Shown: piece after piece, positions 24,076 through 36,432 of the stretch
Layout: the number at the start of each line of letters is the position of its first letter
Position numbering within the stretch: the first letter of the stretch is position 1
DNA from: Mixophyes australis
Lineage: Eukaryota; Chordata; Amphibia; Anura; Limnodynastidae
Reading direction: 5' to 3'
Length of the DNA: 64,000 bases
Assembly: GCA_036250195.1 (NCBI GenBank)
Contig: JAVHZZ010000010.1
Span: 110,154,525 to 110,218,524, forward strand
Notes under the pieces: generated by a model
Seen by the model: the letters and a program-made list of their open reading frames with translations, nothing else
Database searches by the model: none
Told to the model about the DNA's origin: nothing
Program-made: the position numbers and the translations under genes

Positions 24076-24406
24076 ATCATCATCATCATTTATTTATATA
24101 GCGCCACTGAATCCGCAGCGCTGTACAGAGAACTCACTCACATCAGCCCCTGCCCCATTGGAGCTTACAGTCTAAATTCCCTAACACAGACCCACTGAGA
24201 GAGACTAAGGGCAATTTTGATAGCAGCCAATTGACCTACCAGTATGTTTTTGGAGTGTGGGAGGAAACCGGAGCACCCGGAGGAAACCCACGCATACACA
24301 GGGAGAACATACAAACTCCACACAGATAAGGCCATGGTCGGGAATTGAACTCATGACCCCAGTGCTGTGAGGCAGAAGTGCTAACCACTGAGCCACCATG
24401 CTGCCC
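24076..24406 (-). mobile_element. V-SINE-like element, copy 2
   Basis: Full-length and inverted. It starts at the tail (ATCATCATCATTTATTTATA then GCGCCACTGAATCCGCAGC), passes through the core (GGAGGAAACCGGAGCACCCG), and ends at the tRNA-like head (GTGCTAACCACTGAGCCACC). Confidence 0.9.
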
Positions 24407-25633
24407 ACAGGATACAACAGGTTTAATATCTCTTTAGTTTCTGAAGATAACAGGTGCAATTCTCATTTATTTTTTTCACATTAAAGAAGAGCTCAATACA
24501 ACTCCAGCTGTAGCTGCTACATTACAGTATCCCCATTTCTGATAACAAAGTATCATTGTTGTGTAACAGTACATAGTACATTCCTCGTAGTGAGACACAG
24601 AACTGACATGTGCGACACGTGTGTTATTGTAGAAATACATAAAAACTCTCAGAATCAATTCCTGGTAAATATTTTACTGAGGAATAGTCAGGACAGTTTA
24701 GTCATTGTTTAGTAATTACTCGGATGTCTTCTGTGCCAAAGGTGAATTATATAAGATAAACTACAATAAAACTGCTGGTATCTCAAGGAAATTATATCTG
24801 CGATTACTGTACAATCTGATTAAAAGGTGCATTACAATGTCAATCATTAGCGTACGGCACGGAGTCATGTTAGAATTAACAAGACAATAAATATTTTACC
24901 AGGTGTGTAAATATATTTTTCAATGAAAGTCAACTCCATCATTGGGGAAACTCTTTTCAATAAAGAAAGCAGAAATTGCCGTACAATGCACAGGCAGACG
25001 ATCTTTGCCGGAAAATGTTTTAAACAAAATCAAGAGAAAGATATTGACAAGCTGAGAGCTGTGAGCCTGTGTCTGTTGAGCAGACTAATTGTGTCTGTCA
25101 GCCATTTTTGCTTGCCAAACAGAGAGCTTTTGAAAAGGAGATAATGATTTGCCAGAGGATAGTTAAGATAAATGACTATCAGGTGCGTGCTTAAAAGGCA
25201 ATTCAAATGATATTATATAATCATGTAAAATTCCAAGCAATTTTAGCATATCTCTGTCTTTATGTATAAATATGTTCTTAGTGCTTAAAGTTACCAACTG
25301 CGTCTGCAATTGAGTGTGTGCATTTTTATCAGTAATCACACTATGTATTTCTGTATTTTTATATCTGTTAATTTTCGTTGGTTTCTGCGATAGCCGTTGA
25401 GAGAGATCCTGAGATGTACAAATACTTAAACGTAATCACATCTACTTATAATTCTCCATGTATAATTAGTTATTCTTTTACAAATGGAGCAAGCTGTGTT
25501 GCAGATACATTTCTATAAAAAGTAAATAATTGTGATATTGAAATACATTTAATCAATTTAAATCTTGAGTCTCCTCAATATGGCCCACAGGCACTGGTCC
25601 TCCTTTCTGTTTGCTTGTAGTATGTAAGAGCAC
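24407..25633. other. Intergenic, no gene recognised
   Basis: AT-rich sequence. Short open frames at 24476-24890 and 24923-25144 show no domain. Confidence 0.5.
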
Positions 25634-25950
25634 TTCTGGCTCAGTGGTTAGCACTTCTGCCTCACAGCGCTGGGGTCATGAGTTCAATGCCTGACCATGG
25701 CCTTATCTGTGTGGAGTTTGTATGTTCTCCTCATGTTTGCGTGGGTTTCCTCCGGGTGCTCCAGTTTCCTCCCACATTCCAAAAACATAGTGGTAGGTTA
25801 ATTGGCTGCTTTCAAATTTCACCCTAGTCTGTGTGTGTGTGTGTGTTAGGGAATTTGTAAGCTCCAATGGGGCAGGGACTGATGTGAGTGAGTTCTCTGT
25901 ACAGCACTGCGGAATCAGTGGCGCTATATAAATAAATGGTGATGATGATG
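25634..25950 (+). mobile_element. V-SINE-like element, copy 3
   Basis: The head is CTGGCTCAGTGGTTAGCAC and the core GTTTCCTCCGGGTGCTCC. A GT microsatellite follows, then the tail GCGCTATATAAATAAATGG with GATGATG. It has the best preserved tRNA A-box-like sequence of the copies here. Confidence 0.9.
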
Positions 25951-27990
25951 GTAGTCTCTTGGAGCTGCCGCTTTATAGATTATTGCTGGTTGATGGGACC
26001 TGCAAAGACCTAACTGGATGTACAAGGTAGAATGAATAGTTTTGCACTGGGTGATGGGTAGAATGGGGTGTGGGGGGGGGGGGTCCTCCTTATTGGAGAA
26101 CAAAAAAAAAAAAAATTATAAGAATTGGATTTTGGTTTGCAGAATAAATAATTAGGAAGTGGTTGATCTGTAGAAATTTTACATATTTAAAGGAATTGTT
26201 TCTTGTGATGCGAATATGTTTCTTTGCACAATATTTACTATTATACAATGCAGCTAACACAGCGTGGAGGTGGTAGACATCAGACTTTACATTAAATTAC
26301 CTTACTCCATGTAGATGCAAGTACCCTACAATTATATAACAATGTGCATATAGGTACACATACAATAAGTGAACTGCGATGCTTTTATAATATGAGCTAA
26401 TGCACCTACTTGTCTACCCAAAGCTCTATGGCAGAATGATCCTGACATTGCTTTGCAGCACTGTACATATCCTCCACTAGGGGTGCTGTTCCATTGGTGT
26501 CTATGGAGGCTGCATTAGTTCATCTTAGCCACATAGTGCCCCCTGCTGTTAACTTAATATATACAGACCTGAGACCGTGGATCAGGATTCCTTATGTCCA
26601 TCTGTTTTACCAAATTATAACAAATGAAATTAAACATATGCTGATATTTCTCTGGGTATGATATAATGAATGGGGAGGGGAGACAGCATTTTTTCATGCA
26701 AGTAAAAACATGTCAAATGTATTTGTGCTGAATACCTGTTTGATCTGCATTTTTTCCTTGCAATTTGGAGATGAGTATATGGTTTTTAAATACATTAAAA
26801 TGTGGCAAATGAACAGAAATGGAATAAGTAGTGTTTTGGAAAAAGCAAATATGTCATGGTCTCACTTGGAACAATGTCATCCACTTGCAGGTGTTTAACT
26901 TGCACCTGTAATAGGAAGACGCTGGGAGCATGACTGGGACATAGAAGTGTGTGACAATATGTGATGCTCTGTCCTCGGTAGACGGAGAGAGTATAGGGGA
27001 ACCTTCACCCATTTACCACCTGCACAGTCCACTTTAGGTAAAATGCAGAGATCATCTTTAATATTTGTTCATATCAGGCCTTAAAAAGAATAGAAAAAGG
27101 CATTTAGAGCACAAAAATGTGGTCACACCATTGTCAATGCTCTCAGTATACACAGCAAGGCTCCGCCCACATTGTGAGATACTATCATGGCCGCTCCCAG
27201 CTAGAAAAACTGAAAATGTCAACATGAAACATTCAATTATCACTTCAACATGTCTGAGAGTCTCTGAATATTTCCATTGTGGGTTCATATTTTATCTTAT
27301 TTACTGTATGTTCAGAACGTCTGACAAAACTTCCTGAGTTTAGTTTACTGTTGTCTAACTGAGCCCCTCTGGTTTTAATGGGAAAATGAGCTCCTTTATA
27401 TAATGCCCACATATTACACAGCACTATACAGAGAATATTTAACCGTTCACACCAAACCCTGCCCCAATGGATCTTACAATCGAAATTCCCTACCTTTGAG
27501 TGCTACAATATTTTGAATCATTACTTGAAATAAAGATCCACACAGCACGTTACCCGGTCTATGCTCTTCTGCATATCCAGTGCAGTAACACTTACCTATA
27601 ATAACCTATCACTGTTCCTGAGCATGGGATAGCCTGAGCGCTGGGAGACAGGCTCTTGGTGTCATCGCGTGACTGCTATTGTCACTTAACCTCTCTGGTT
27701 CAGCTTAAATGAATGTAAAGGAAGCCTGTTTCCTCTACTTCCTCGCCTGGGTAGGATCTGCTCTAAATGTAGCCGGGAGTCTCCAAAGAATCTGGGGGAC
27801 AACATGAAGACATCCAGGAATCCAGACCTCAGTCCTAATTGTACAATCATGTCGTCGATTTGAGGTGACATTTCACAGTGACCCGCAATTCAATTACACA
27901 CCAGTAACCAGAGTTACAGCATAAATATTGACATACCCACGCCTTGTGTCATATACAGTATACTAAATGTTATTTCTCCAACATATAGAC
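25951..27990. other. Intergenic; old SINE/L2 tail at about 27398-27492
   Basis: At 27398-27492 the minus strand reads as a degenerate V-SINE/L2 tail (GGGAATTTCGATTGTAAG, GCACTATA). Elsewhere there are G-run and A-run tracts near 26070-26115. Open frames such as 27065-27337 show no domain. Confidence 0.5.
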
Positions 27991-28146
27991 TGCAGGTTGG
28001 CCTAGGCCTGTGACTGTTCTGATGCTCTGATTGGCTGCAGGTTGGTTTAGTCCTGTGACTGTTCTGATTGGCTGCAGGTTGGCCTAGTCCTGTGACTGTT
28101 CTGATACTCTGATTGGCTGCAGGTTGGTTTAGTCCTGTGAATGTTC
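27990..28146. repeat. Tandem repeat, about four units of 45-53 bp
   Basis: The unit contains GGCTGCAGGTTGGYYTAG then TCCTGTGACTGTTCTGAT. Some copies lack the segment GCTCTGATT, giving two length classes. Confidence 0.8.
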
Positions 28147-28850
28147 TAACTAGATGCCCTTAAAGTTTGCAAAGTTGTCTCCAAAGAATGGTGACCGTGC
28201 ACAAGAGCCAAAAAGGGGCATTTGCACTGTGCACTTGTCTTATTGATGACTTATTGTTACCTACTGGGACCCTGAGTGTAGAGTGGATGTTACTGCCAGG
28301 TATACACATATATTCTCTTGCACGGTGCATGCATTCAGCGTAATTGCAGCATCTCTGCTGTCTGGCTACAACAGACCTGGTTATTAATGTTCTGTTACAT
28401 GTATATCCCACAGGAATATTTACACAGGATTTATCTGAAATGGGCTATTACTATTAGGGCTAATTAACTGTAATCAGATTTAACCTAGGAAATGATTCAT
28501 CTGAACTGGTTATTGTAGTGTTGATGTGCAAACTGCGCTGTTTTGTGCTCACTGTAGGGGTTCCCTTAATCTTCATATCCGATTATAAATATATGATGAC
28601 TACACGGTTTCCCCGAATTCTTATCATTAAAATCCAAACAGAGTTCAGTCCACAGAACAGTTATTGTCACCGGTTCTGCTCTATAAATCAACCTAACTGA
28701 ATAAAGATAAATGTAATATTTAGCTGGTGCTGATCAGAGGAGCGGCTGTGAGATCCACAGAGAGGACACAGGGTAGAAGTACGGTATGCACTCAACTCAC
28801 CAAATATTTGAAGTTGCCACCTTGAAAGTTAAAACATGCAAAGGCTGTGG
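28147..28850. other. Intergenic, no gene recognised
   Basis: Unique-looking sequence. The open frames at 28160-28411 and 28518-28700 have no family resemblance. Confidence 0.45.
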
Positions 28851-28963
28851 TTAGGGGTTTGAGAATACTGAGGCAGCCAGATTTGGGGGTGCAAAAAGGA
28901 AGTCAATGGGAGTGGGCACAACATGTTAGGGGTGTGTCCATGCACAATGGGAATGGTAACAAT
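28851..28963. mobile_element. Left part of an older MITE split by the hAT insertion
   Basis: GTGGGCACAACATGTTAGGG and GGTGTGTCCATGCACAATGG are typical of frog MITEs with CATACCTCCC ends. The likely other half resumes at 32077-32150 (CAGGACTGTCCTAC, GAGAGTTGGGAGATGTA). Confidence 0.5.
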
Positions 28964-31900
28964 TAGAGATGCTCACGTTCAGTTCCTCGGAAACCGAACA
29001 CACTTGAACTTAGGGGATCCGAGTACCGAGCCGAGTCGACTCTGTACTTTAGCCCTTTTTCGGAATCAAAAACGAGGCAAAACGTTTGTGACATCGTCTG
29101 ATCTCGCGAGTTTTGGAATCCATAAATAGCGCCCTCCACGACAATCAAGCGCCATTTGAGAGAGGGACACAGAAGAGATAGCATAGAGTGTAGAGCAGTT
29201 GGGCAGGCATAGTGATAGAATTGAAAGAGGGGGGTGGTAGCAGTGTTAAAGAAAGTAATCAGTGACATTCAGGAGAGCTCCAAAACTCCAGTGTTAAATC
29301 TCTTGCAGAAAAATACAAATACTATTGCTGCTGTCAGGGTTGGTGTAATTCTGCAGTCCAATTCTACTGTGTTATTTAGGTAACACAAAAAGGAGAGCTG
29401 CATTACTAATTGTCATTGCTGAAATACAAATACTAGTCCTTGCAGGCTTTTCTTCTGAATTTGCACCAAAAAGTATATGGTGTTATATACACCCAAAGAC
29501 GTGAGCTCCATTGCTAAATGTCATTGCTGAAATACAAATACTAGTCCTTGCAGGCTTTTCTTCAGAATTTGCAGGCAAATTCTACTGCGTTATATAGGTA
29601 ACAAAGAGGAGTGCTCCATTGCTAAGAGTCAGTGCTGAAATAGAAATTATAGGGCTGGCTGGCTTGGTTTAAATCTGCAGTTACATTTTACTGTACCATA
29701 GCTCACTCAGGAACAGGAGAGGTAGAAGGGTTCAGTGCTGAAACAGAAATTGTAATAATAGGGCTGTCAGTGTTCTTCAAAGTCTCCAGTGACATTCTAC
29801 TGTGCCATAGCTCATACAGAAACAAGAGGGGTGACATTGTTGTTGTCACTCTCCAGTCTCAGTCATGATGATACTAATCCCTCTACCTCATGTGCTAAAG
29901 ACTATGGTCAAGTGCATAGTGGTTTTAAGTCAGGTAAACAAAAATGTAAATAAAAAGCTTGTACCTTTTCAAAGAAAAAAAAACCTCTCTAAAAAAGGCG
30001 AAAGTTTACTGTAGAAAAACATAAAATTGCCAAGATACCATTCTACCCAAAATATTACCAGACATACCAGCACCATGTAGCTCCTTCTCTTAGCTAGATT
30101 TCAGCACCTGCAATCTACACTGTCATCATATTCACCCTCATCATTGTGTACATACTTCCTCAAACAATACAAATTCATCCCCGCTGGAATCCACCATCAC
30201 AGAAGTCTGTGTACTTTGATGTAACTGCCGATAATGGCCTTCCTCATGGAATTTGTAGTTCATTTTATGGCAGAGCTGTCACGATTTTTGGTCAATTCTT
30301 TTAGAGCAGAGCAAATGTCAAAATGTTGTGCTGACCCATCTGCATCACCCTGGGTGTCTTGGGAAAGCTAAGTTTTTTCCGAGAAGCATTTGCCAGAGAA
30401 ACTGAAGGAGAGGATGTTGATAGCTCTTGGATCCTGGCGAAGCAAATTAAGTCCTAGATCTACAATTACAATATAGTTAGCGGATTTGTTTAGTTTAATT
30501 TCATCCTTCAATTTCTGTAGCTGCTTCTCAAAAAGTATAATTAAGGCAATCACTTGACTCAAGCTAACCGTGTCTGCACTCTCTTCACAGGTGACTACTT
30601 CGCTGGACTAAAGTACATTCCCCTCAAATTCTAGTCTTCTTGCAGCTGCTGCATTCTCCTACATGCTGTTGCAGAATACAGAAAATGACCCTAAAATTTC
30701 GGTACACAGACAGCATCTCCTTCATGTCATTGTCATTTATTAAAAAGTTCTGTATCACCAAGTTGATAGTGTGAGCAAAACAGGAAATGTGATGGAATTC
30801 CCCCCCTCGCTGCAATGCTCTAACAATATTGGTGGCGTTATCAGAAATGATATATCCTCAGGAGAGTCCAAGCGGGATAAGCCATGTTGCAATGAAATCC
30901 CTTAGTTTTTGTAACAGATTGTCAGCTGTATGCCTCTTAGTGAAGCCGCTGATACACAGAGTAGCCTACTTCTTAAAAATATGACGTTCTTGTGTACATG
31001 CTGCTGCTGAAGGCGAATGACCAACCCAGTGGGCTGTCACAGTCATATAATCTTTAGTTTGCCCAGTTCCGCTTGTCCCCATATCGTGGTTAAGTGTACA
31101 GTGGGTAGAAATGCATATTGTAGCCCAAAAATTCAATTTTTACGAACTTTCTGGTAGAGGTGAGGAGTTGCTTTTCTAATAAAATGGTGTTGTGATGGAA
31201 TTTGGTAATAGGGACAGAAGACCTCAAGTAACTGTCTAAAACCAGCTGCATTAATAGTGGACATTGGACGCAGATCTAATACTAGCATAGTCCCCATGGC
31301 GTCTGTGATCCGCTTTGCGACTGGGTGACAGCTTTCTTACCTTCTTCCTCTAGCAAAGGATTGTTTAACAGTCAATTGTTGTAAACTACTAGTAGTCTTC
31401 TTCTGGGTGGAAGATCCACCCCCAGCAGCAGCGGGACTAACGCTCAATAATTCTTCAGAGGAATCATGGTTAGTGGAGGAGTCATCTAGCCTTAGCAACT
31501 TGGATGCAGGACTAACTCCCATCACTTGTGAGGATATTGATGATGAAGGTGTTAGGGGTGTAGATTGCAGGTGCTGGGATCTAGCTGAGAGAAGGGAGGT
31601 AGATTATGCTGGTAACATGGATGAGGATCCTAGATGGTTAAGGTCCCTACCTCTGCTGACTGTGGCTTACAAAGTCTACAAATGGCTAGACAACTGTTGT
31701 CAGGATTTGTGTATAAATAATTGCACACATAAGAGGTGGATTTTGGTCTTATGCCCAGGTGTGACAATGGCCTTCTTCTTATCACTGGCAAGAACTGCTG
31801 CTGTCTTTGTTTGAAAGTGTATGAAAATAATATTGTGACCTGTGATGTGGTCAAAATTGATTGCAAATGACTTTAAATTAGTGTTAGGGAGGTTAATAAT

Positions 31901-32076
31901 AATGTAGGATCAAAAACAGAGCGAAATTATGTGATTTTAGCATATTTTAGCAATTTGTCTGAAAAAATACAGATCCAAAACCAAAACACACGAGGGTGGT
32001 TTTGCCAAAACCAAAACATGAAGCTAATCCAGATCCAAAACTAAAACCACTTCACGGGGGTCAGTGAGCAGAACTA
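28964..32076 (-). mobile_element. Decayed hAT-superfamily DNA transposon
   Basis: A 3113-bp element with ends TAGAGATGCTCAC and GTGAGCAGAACTA (10 of 13 inverted matches). The flanks GTAACAAT (28956-28963) and GTAACAAC (32077-32084) form an 8-bp target-site duplication with one mismatch, the hAT signature. The 29280-29830 part holds diverged internal repeats around ACAAATACTAGTCCTTGCAG. A broken transposase lies on the minus strand in its right half. Confidence 0.85.
30270..31866 (-). pseudogene. hAT (BED-finger) transposase remnant
   Basis: Read on the minus strand. Near 31630-31800 a BED zinc-finger-like stretch includes SYVCNYLYTNPDNS followed by AICRLC. A Ser/Thr-rich linker lies at 31337-31525. 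Near 30624-30815 the hAT catalytic-domain signature CFAHTINLVIQ appears. Further fragments extend to about 30368. The frame is interrupted by stops and shifts, so no intact enzyme is encoded. ZBED-type domesticated genes also carry these domains, but the decay and the intact element ends argue for a dead transposon. Confidence 0.75.
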
Positions 32077-32084
32077 GTAACAAC

Positions 32085-33310
32085 CCCACCCACAGTCCCC
32101 CCAAATCAGGACTGTCCTACTGAATTCATGAGAGTTGGGAGATGTAATATTGCTGAAAAATGACTAGATTTGAAGTGCATGCATCTCATTTAGAAATGTT
32201 TCTGGTAGTTTGTATAAGAGGGGTGTTGTTTCGGTTCCAGTCTCAGGTAGCAGAATGACCAGGCACAACCCTGGCTGCGATGCCCCTTTAATCTGTGCAG
32301 ATTACAAGTGACAGCATCAAATCCAATCTGTTCCTTCTACAACCAGAGACTGTGCTGTAAAACTGGCTACATGGCGCCCCCTACCGGCCAGACAACGAAA
32401 CAGCTGCTCCTGTCTGATGATGAATTGCGATAAATTCTAGTACGAACCTGTAAATCAGAGAGCGGCAGCCTGGGGCTCTCCAGGGGCTGAGGAACTACAA
32501 GTGCCAGCATGCTGGGATTTGTAGTCCCCAAAACAATTAGATAAGTGATGATTACTCTGCTGCAGATGATACAACTGATCCGGGGGTACGGAAATAATAG
32601 TAGGGCGCCAAAGGAAAATGGATATTTTGCAATTATCTAAATAATTTACATACAAGCATGAGGTCTATATGGACTTTATGTGACAATATATTGCCGAGTA
32701 CGGAAATTGCATTATTATATACTATATATTTGTTTCAGGACTACAGAATTATCTCCTGTATTGGGGTTAGTGTAGAGAGATTGGGGCTATTGTCGTATTA
32801 TGAGCACAATAATGCTGTGTAAATCGTGACTGGCAATCGGAAATGTTTTATTTAATTAGAGATTGATTTATTTAAGTTTTAATTAACCCGTTCGCTTGTC
32901 ACTTTAGAAGGGTTAATTAGAAGATAAGCAGTAATATAATTACTGTTATACTAATAATATCACATGGATAGAGCAGTTACACAAAGCTCAGGACGTTGAA
33001 CGGCAAAACAAATATTTGTTATGCTGAATTAGCCTTAAAACGACATATCTGATAAGAAAGATGACAACAGAGTTTCGTATTCAATATTTTATTTGCAGAA
33101 AATACAAATTTGAAATACCGGAAACGAGACGATTGTTTACAGGAGAAATGAGAAACACAGAATGAAAATATCAGAGTTACAATGTAACAAGGGGAAGATA
33201 CATTACAATGTTATTACTGTACTAGGAGGTAAAGCCAATAATCTGGGCACGATATGAAAAATAAAGTAACACCTGACATATGATGTCAGTCTGTGCAAAT
33301 ATAAACATAG
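32085..33310. other. Intergenic; MITE remnant and a ZNF143-like dyad
   Basis: It holds the right half of the split MITE (to about 32150) and, at 32494-32525, two overlapping inverted copies of the ACTACAA-CCCAGCATGC motif. No gene was recognised. Confidence 0.5.
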
Positions 33311-33535
33311 TCTGAGTGACAGTAAAATCCTATTGTCAGTAGTCTGTCATTGTTAATACAAGTGCCAGTTAAATTATGTCAGTAATATAAAACTTTCTGT
33401 AACAAGAGCCCATTGTCAGTAAGATAACACTGCCTGGAAAAATCACACTGTCAGTAAAACCGCATTATCAATAGAATCTTAATGTCAGTAAGAGAATACA
33501 GTCAGTAAAATAATATTGTCAGTAAAGTAAAACTG
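33311..33535. repeat. Diverged GTCAGTAA-type repeat leader
   Basis: Irregular copies of (T)GTCAGTAA separated by variable spacers precede the homogeneous 49-bp array. They look like older, unhomogenised units. Confidence 0.75.
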
Positions 33536-34384
33536 TCAGTAAGGTAACACTCAGTAAAATGACATTGTCAGTAAGATCACACTGTCAGTAAGGTAACACT
33601 CAGTAAAATGACATTGTCAGTAAGATCACACTGTCAGTAAGGTAACACTCAGTAAAATGACATTGTCAGTAAGATCACACTGTCAGTAAGGTAACACTCA
33701 GTAAAATGACATTGTCAGTAAGATCACACTGTCAGTAAGGTAACACTCAGTAAAATGACATTGTCAGTAAGATCACACTGTCAGTAAGGTAACACTCAGT
33801 AAAATGACATTGTCAGTAAGATCACACTGTCAGTAAGGTAACACTCAGTAAAATGACATTGTCAGTAAGATCACACTGTCAGTAAGGTAACACTCAGTAA
33901 AATGACATTGTCAGTAAGATCACACTGTCAGTAAGGTAACACTCAGTAAAATGACATTGTCAGTAAGATCACACTGTCAGTAAGGTAACACTCAGTAAAA
34001 TGACATTGTCAGTAAGATCACACTGTCAGTAAGGTAACACTCAGTAAAATGACATTGTCAGTAAGATCACACTGTCAGTAAGGTAACACTCAGTAAAATG
34101 ACATTGTCAGTAAGATCACACTGTCAGTAAGGTAACACTCAGTAAAATGACATTGTCAGTAAGATCACACTGTCAGTAAGGTAACACTCAGTAAAATGAC
34201 ATTGTCAGTAAGATCACACTGTCAGTAAGGTAACACTCAGTAAAATGACATTGTCAGTAAGATCACACTGTCAGTAAGGTAACACTCAGTAAAATGACAT
34301 TGTCAGTAAGATCACACTGTCAGTAAGGTAACACTCAGTAAAATGACATTGTCAGTAAGATCACACTGTCAGTAAGGTAACGCT
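33536..34384. repeat. Minisatellite 3, near-perfect 49-bp tandem array
   Basis: About 17.3 copies. Each unit contains AAGGTAACACTCAGTAAAAT, then GACATTGTCAGTAAGATCAC and ACTGTCAGT. I saw no base differences between internal units. Each unit is built of three CAGTAA submotifs. The array lies about 1.2 kb upstream of the CALCA promoter and is followed by diverged copies to about 34495. Confidence 0.97.
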
Positions 34385-35539
34385 GTCTGGAAAAATCACA
34401 CTGTCAGAAAAACCACATAATCAATACAATCTTATTGTCAGTAAGATGACACTGTCAGTAAATTTAGATTGTTAGTAATATGACATACAGTAAGGGGACC
34501 ACTTACCCCGGGCTGGGGGATGTAGGGTCCTCTCTGGAATTATAGGAAACAATGTACTGAGATTAACACCCCAAATTCAGCCTGTTAAGATGCTCCCAGT
34601 AATTCATGTACAGTGTATATAATAATAATAATACTAATAATAATTATAATAATAAGTATGTACAGCCAGTCTCACCCCGCCCCCTGTGTCCTACTCACCC
34701 ACACAGGGTAATGCATGTGTGATGCCCAGGTGGGGCACTTACTGCGCTGGATGTCCCGGATACATTACTTCAAGTGTCCTGCATACAAGAGGTGACATCA
34801 CTAATTGGCTTTAATTTATGATCCAATCACTTGTCCGCTCCCATCGGAACCAGCAGTCACCAGTGATTCATCTCTGAGTGTTTGCCCATTACAGGGACTA
34901 TGGGACGCAAACACAGAAAGAGCAGAGTCTCCGGCAGCGCTATCTATTACATGGAGAGCTGGAGATTAATAGTCAGCTCATTAGCTGCAAGGTGCCGGCT
35001 GCTTATCTCAAGTGCACCCACTTCATTCACTCTGCAGATGTGTCACAAAAGTACTATCATCAGAACAGTACCCCCAAATACCCCCTGCTGCCCTCCCTCC
35101 TCTTCCTTATGCCACCCCTGTGCTCCATCCATGATAGGAGAGATATTAGTAGATGGGGTGGCAGCTATGTATGGGGGGGTCACTGTACTCTGAGGACTCT
35201 TCTAGTGTCCGGTCCCCAGTACTATAATATGTGAGTAGTCAGCGATCCGATAAATCGCTTATCAGCCCTGAGTGTGTCTGCAATGCAGCACGGTTTGCAG
35301 TAGATGTCGTTTCTAATAAACGCTGTCCATTCAGTTAGCTGTCTTCTAGAACAAAATACAGTCATTTTTGGGGAAGGAGGGGATGGATTATTAATGACTG
35401 GAGAATCTTTCCTTACTTTTCATTAACGTTTCAAGATTTTTTTTTTTTCTTTTTCTTTTTTTTTTTTCAATGACATCAATGCAAATGTGACTGTCAGGGG
35501 CCAAATGACTGGCACATTTTGTGAATGGAATACTCAGTG
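34385..35539. other. CALCA upstream region
   Basis: It contains an AAT-rich microsatellite at 34618-34655 and a T-rich tract at 35437-35468. The overlapping open frames at 34878-35234 share no known domain and are not called genes. Confidence 0.5.
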
Positions 35540-35704
35540 ACTGTAATGACGTCATTGGGACGCTGGGGGGGGGGACATCCCCAGTTTGGGATTGGTCACT
35601 ATAAGGGACGGGAGGCTCTCATTGGTTGGCCACCAATGATCAAACGCCTACACACTGTCAGCCAGGCGGTAGATATAAAAGGCTTGGGTCCCTCATTGGT
35701 AAGC
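35540..35704 (+). promoter_or_regulatory. CALCA: CALCA promoter (CRE, CCAAT boxes, TATA)
   Basis: A perfect CRE TGACGTCA lies at 35547-35554. Inverted CCAAT (ATTGG) lies at 35554-35558, 35591-35595 and 35621-35625, and direct CCAAT at 35633-35637. The TATA box TATAAAA lies at 35674-35680, about 30 bp before the presumed start near 35705. Mammalian CALCA promoters are also cAMP-responsive through a CRE. The layout is clear; the function is inferred. Confidence 0.8.
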
Positions 35705-35761
35705 AGTGAGATTTGGATACAGTCTCTCCCACTATCAGTACATCTACTGGACCATTGCCTG
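35705..35761 (+). other. CALCA: CALCA exon 1 (non-coding)
   Basis: The 5' end is inferred from the TATA box. The 3' end is the consensus donor GTGAGT at 35762. As in other vertebrates, exon 1 carries no start codon. Confidence 0.75.
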
Positions 35762-36336
35762 GTGAGTATATCTCTATAGATATCATTCCTCAGTCAGCCA
35801 TGGATGGGTCACTCCACCTCCTCTGTGATTGGGCATTGATTCCATACTGGGACCTATCGACTGATTGGACAGAATGTGCCCTTTGATGTGTGTTTCTATT
35901 GAAGATTTGCAAATGATAACTTCATGTTCAGTTGACTGGAGGGTTAAAGGGCATCACTGTGTCAAGAGTAGACAACCTGTGACTCTCCAGCTGTTGTGGA
36001 ACTACAAGTCCCAGCATGCCTCAGCAGTTGGAGAAACACAGGTCGCCTACCTTCTGCAGTGTAGGTTGATAGGCTGTATTGTCTTGAGGTAGGAAATAAC
36101 TTCATCCCCCTGAATGTAACACAATCTGCGCCACTAGTAAGATTGTTTAATAAGATGGTGTCTTGGTTGCAACACTGAGAGATTAGTAGTTGCTGGTGTG
36201 ATGGGTGTTGGTGCATCTGTTGGGTACAGGAATGAGGAGCTGACGGGGACTGGTTGCTTTTAGATGATTGCTCCGTATGGTAATACTGATGGGCTTCCTG
36301 GCAGGCAGCCAATACTTCTCCTTTAAATCTCTGTAG
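35762..36336 (+). other. CALCA: CALCA intron 1
   Basis: It runs from GTGAGT to CTGTAG. It contains an exact ACTACAAGTCCCAGCATGC motif (36001-36019), a ZNF143/Staf-like sequence found repeatedly in this window. Confidence 0.75.
36001..36019 (+). promoter_or_regulatory. ZNF143/Staf-like site in CALCA intron 1
   Basis: ACTACAAGTCCCAGCATGC fits the ZNF143 long consensus (ACTACA, two free bases, TCCCAGMATGC). It lies in a dispersed repeat (CAGCTGTTGTGGA precedes it), so it may be transposon-derived. Binding is inferred only. Confidence 0.45.
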
Positions 36337-36432
36337 AAAGGACATTATGGTGGTACTGAAGATCTCATCCCTTCTTGCTGTCTTGGGGTTGGTGGTGTGC
36401 CAGATGTACAGCTCACAGGCATCACCAGTCAG
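36337..36432 (+). CDS. CALCA: CALCA exon 2 (start codon and signal peptide)
   Basis: The acceptor is CTGTAG before 36337, the ATG is at 36347, and the donor GTAAGG is at 36433. It encodes 28 residues plus two bases of Arg29. The N-terminus [20 protein letters not shown] is a good signal peptide. Confidence 0.95.

Noticed and set aside
25634..25710. tRNA gene
   Set aside because: The A- and B-box-like sequence belongs to the V-SINE head and cannot form a full cloverleaf.
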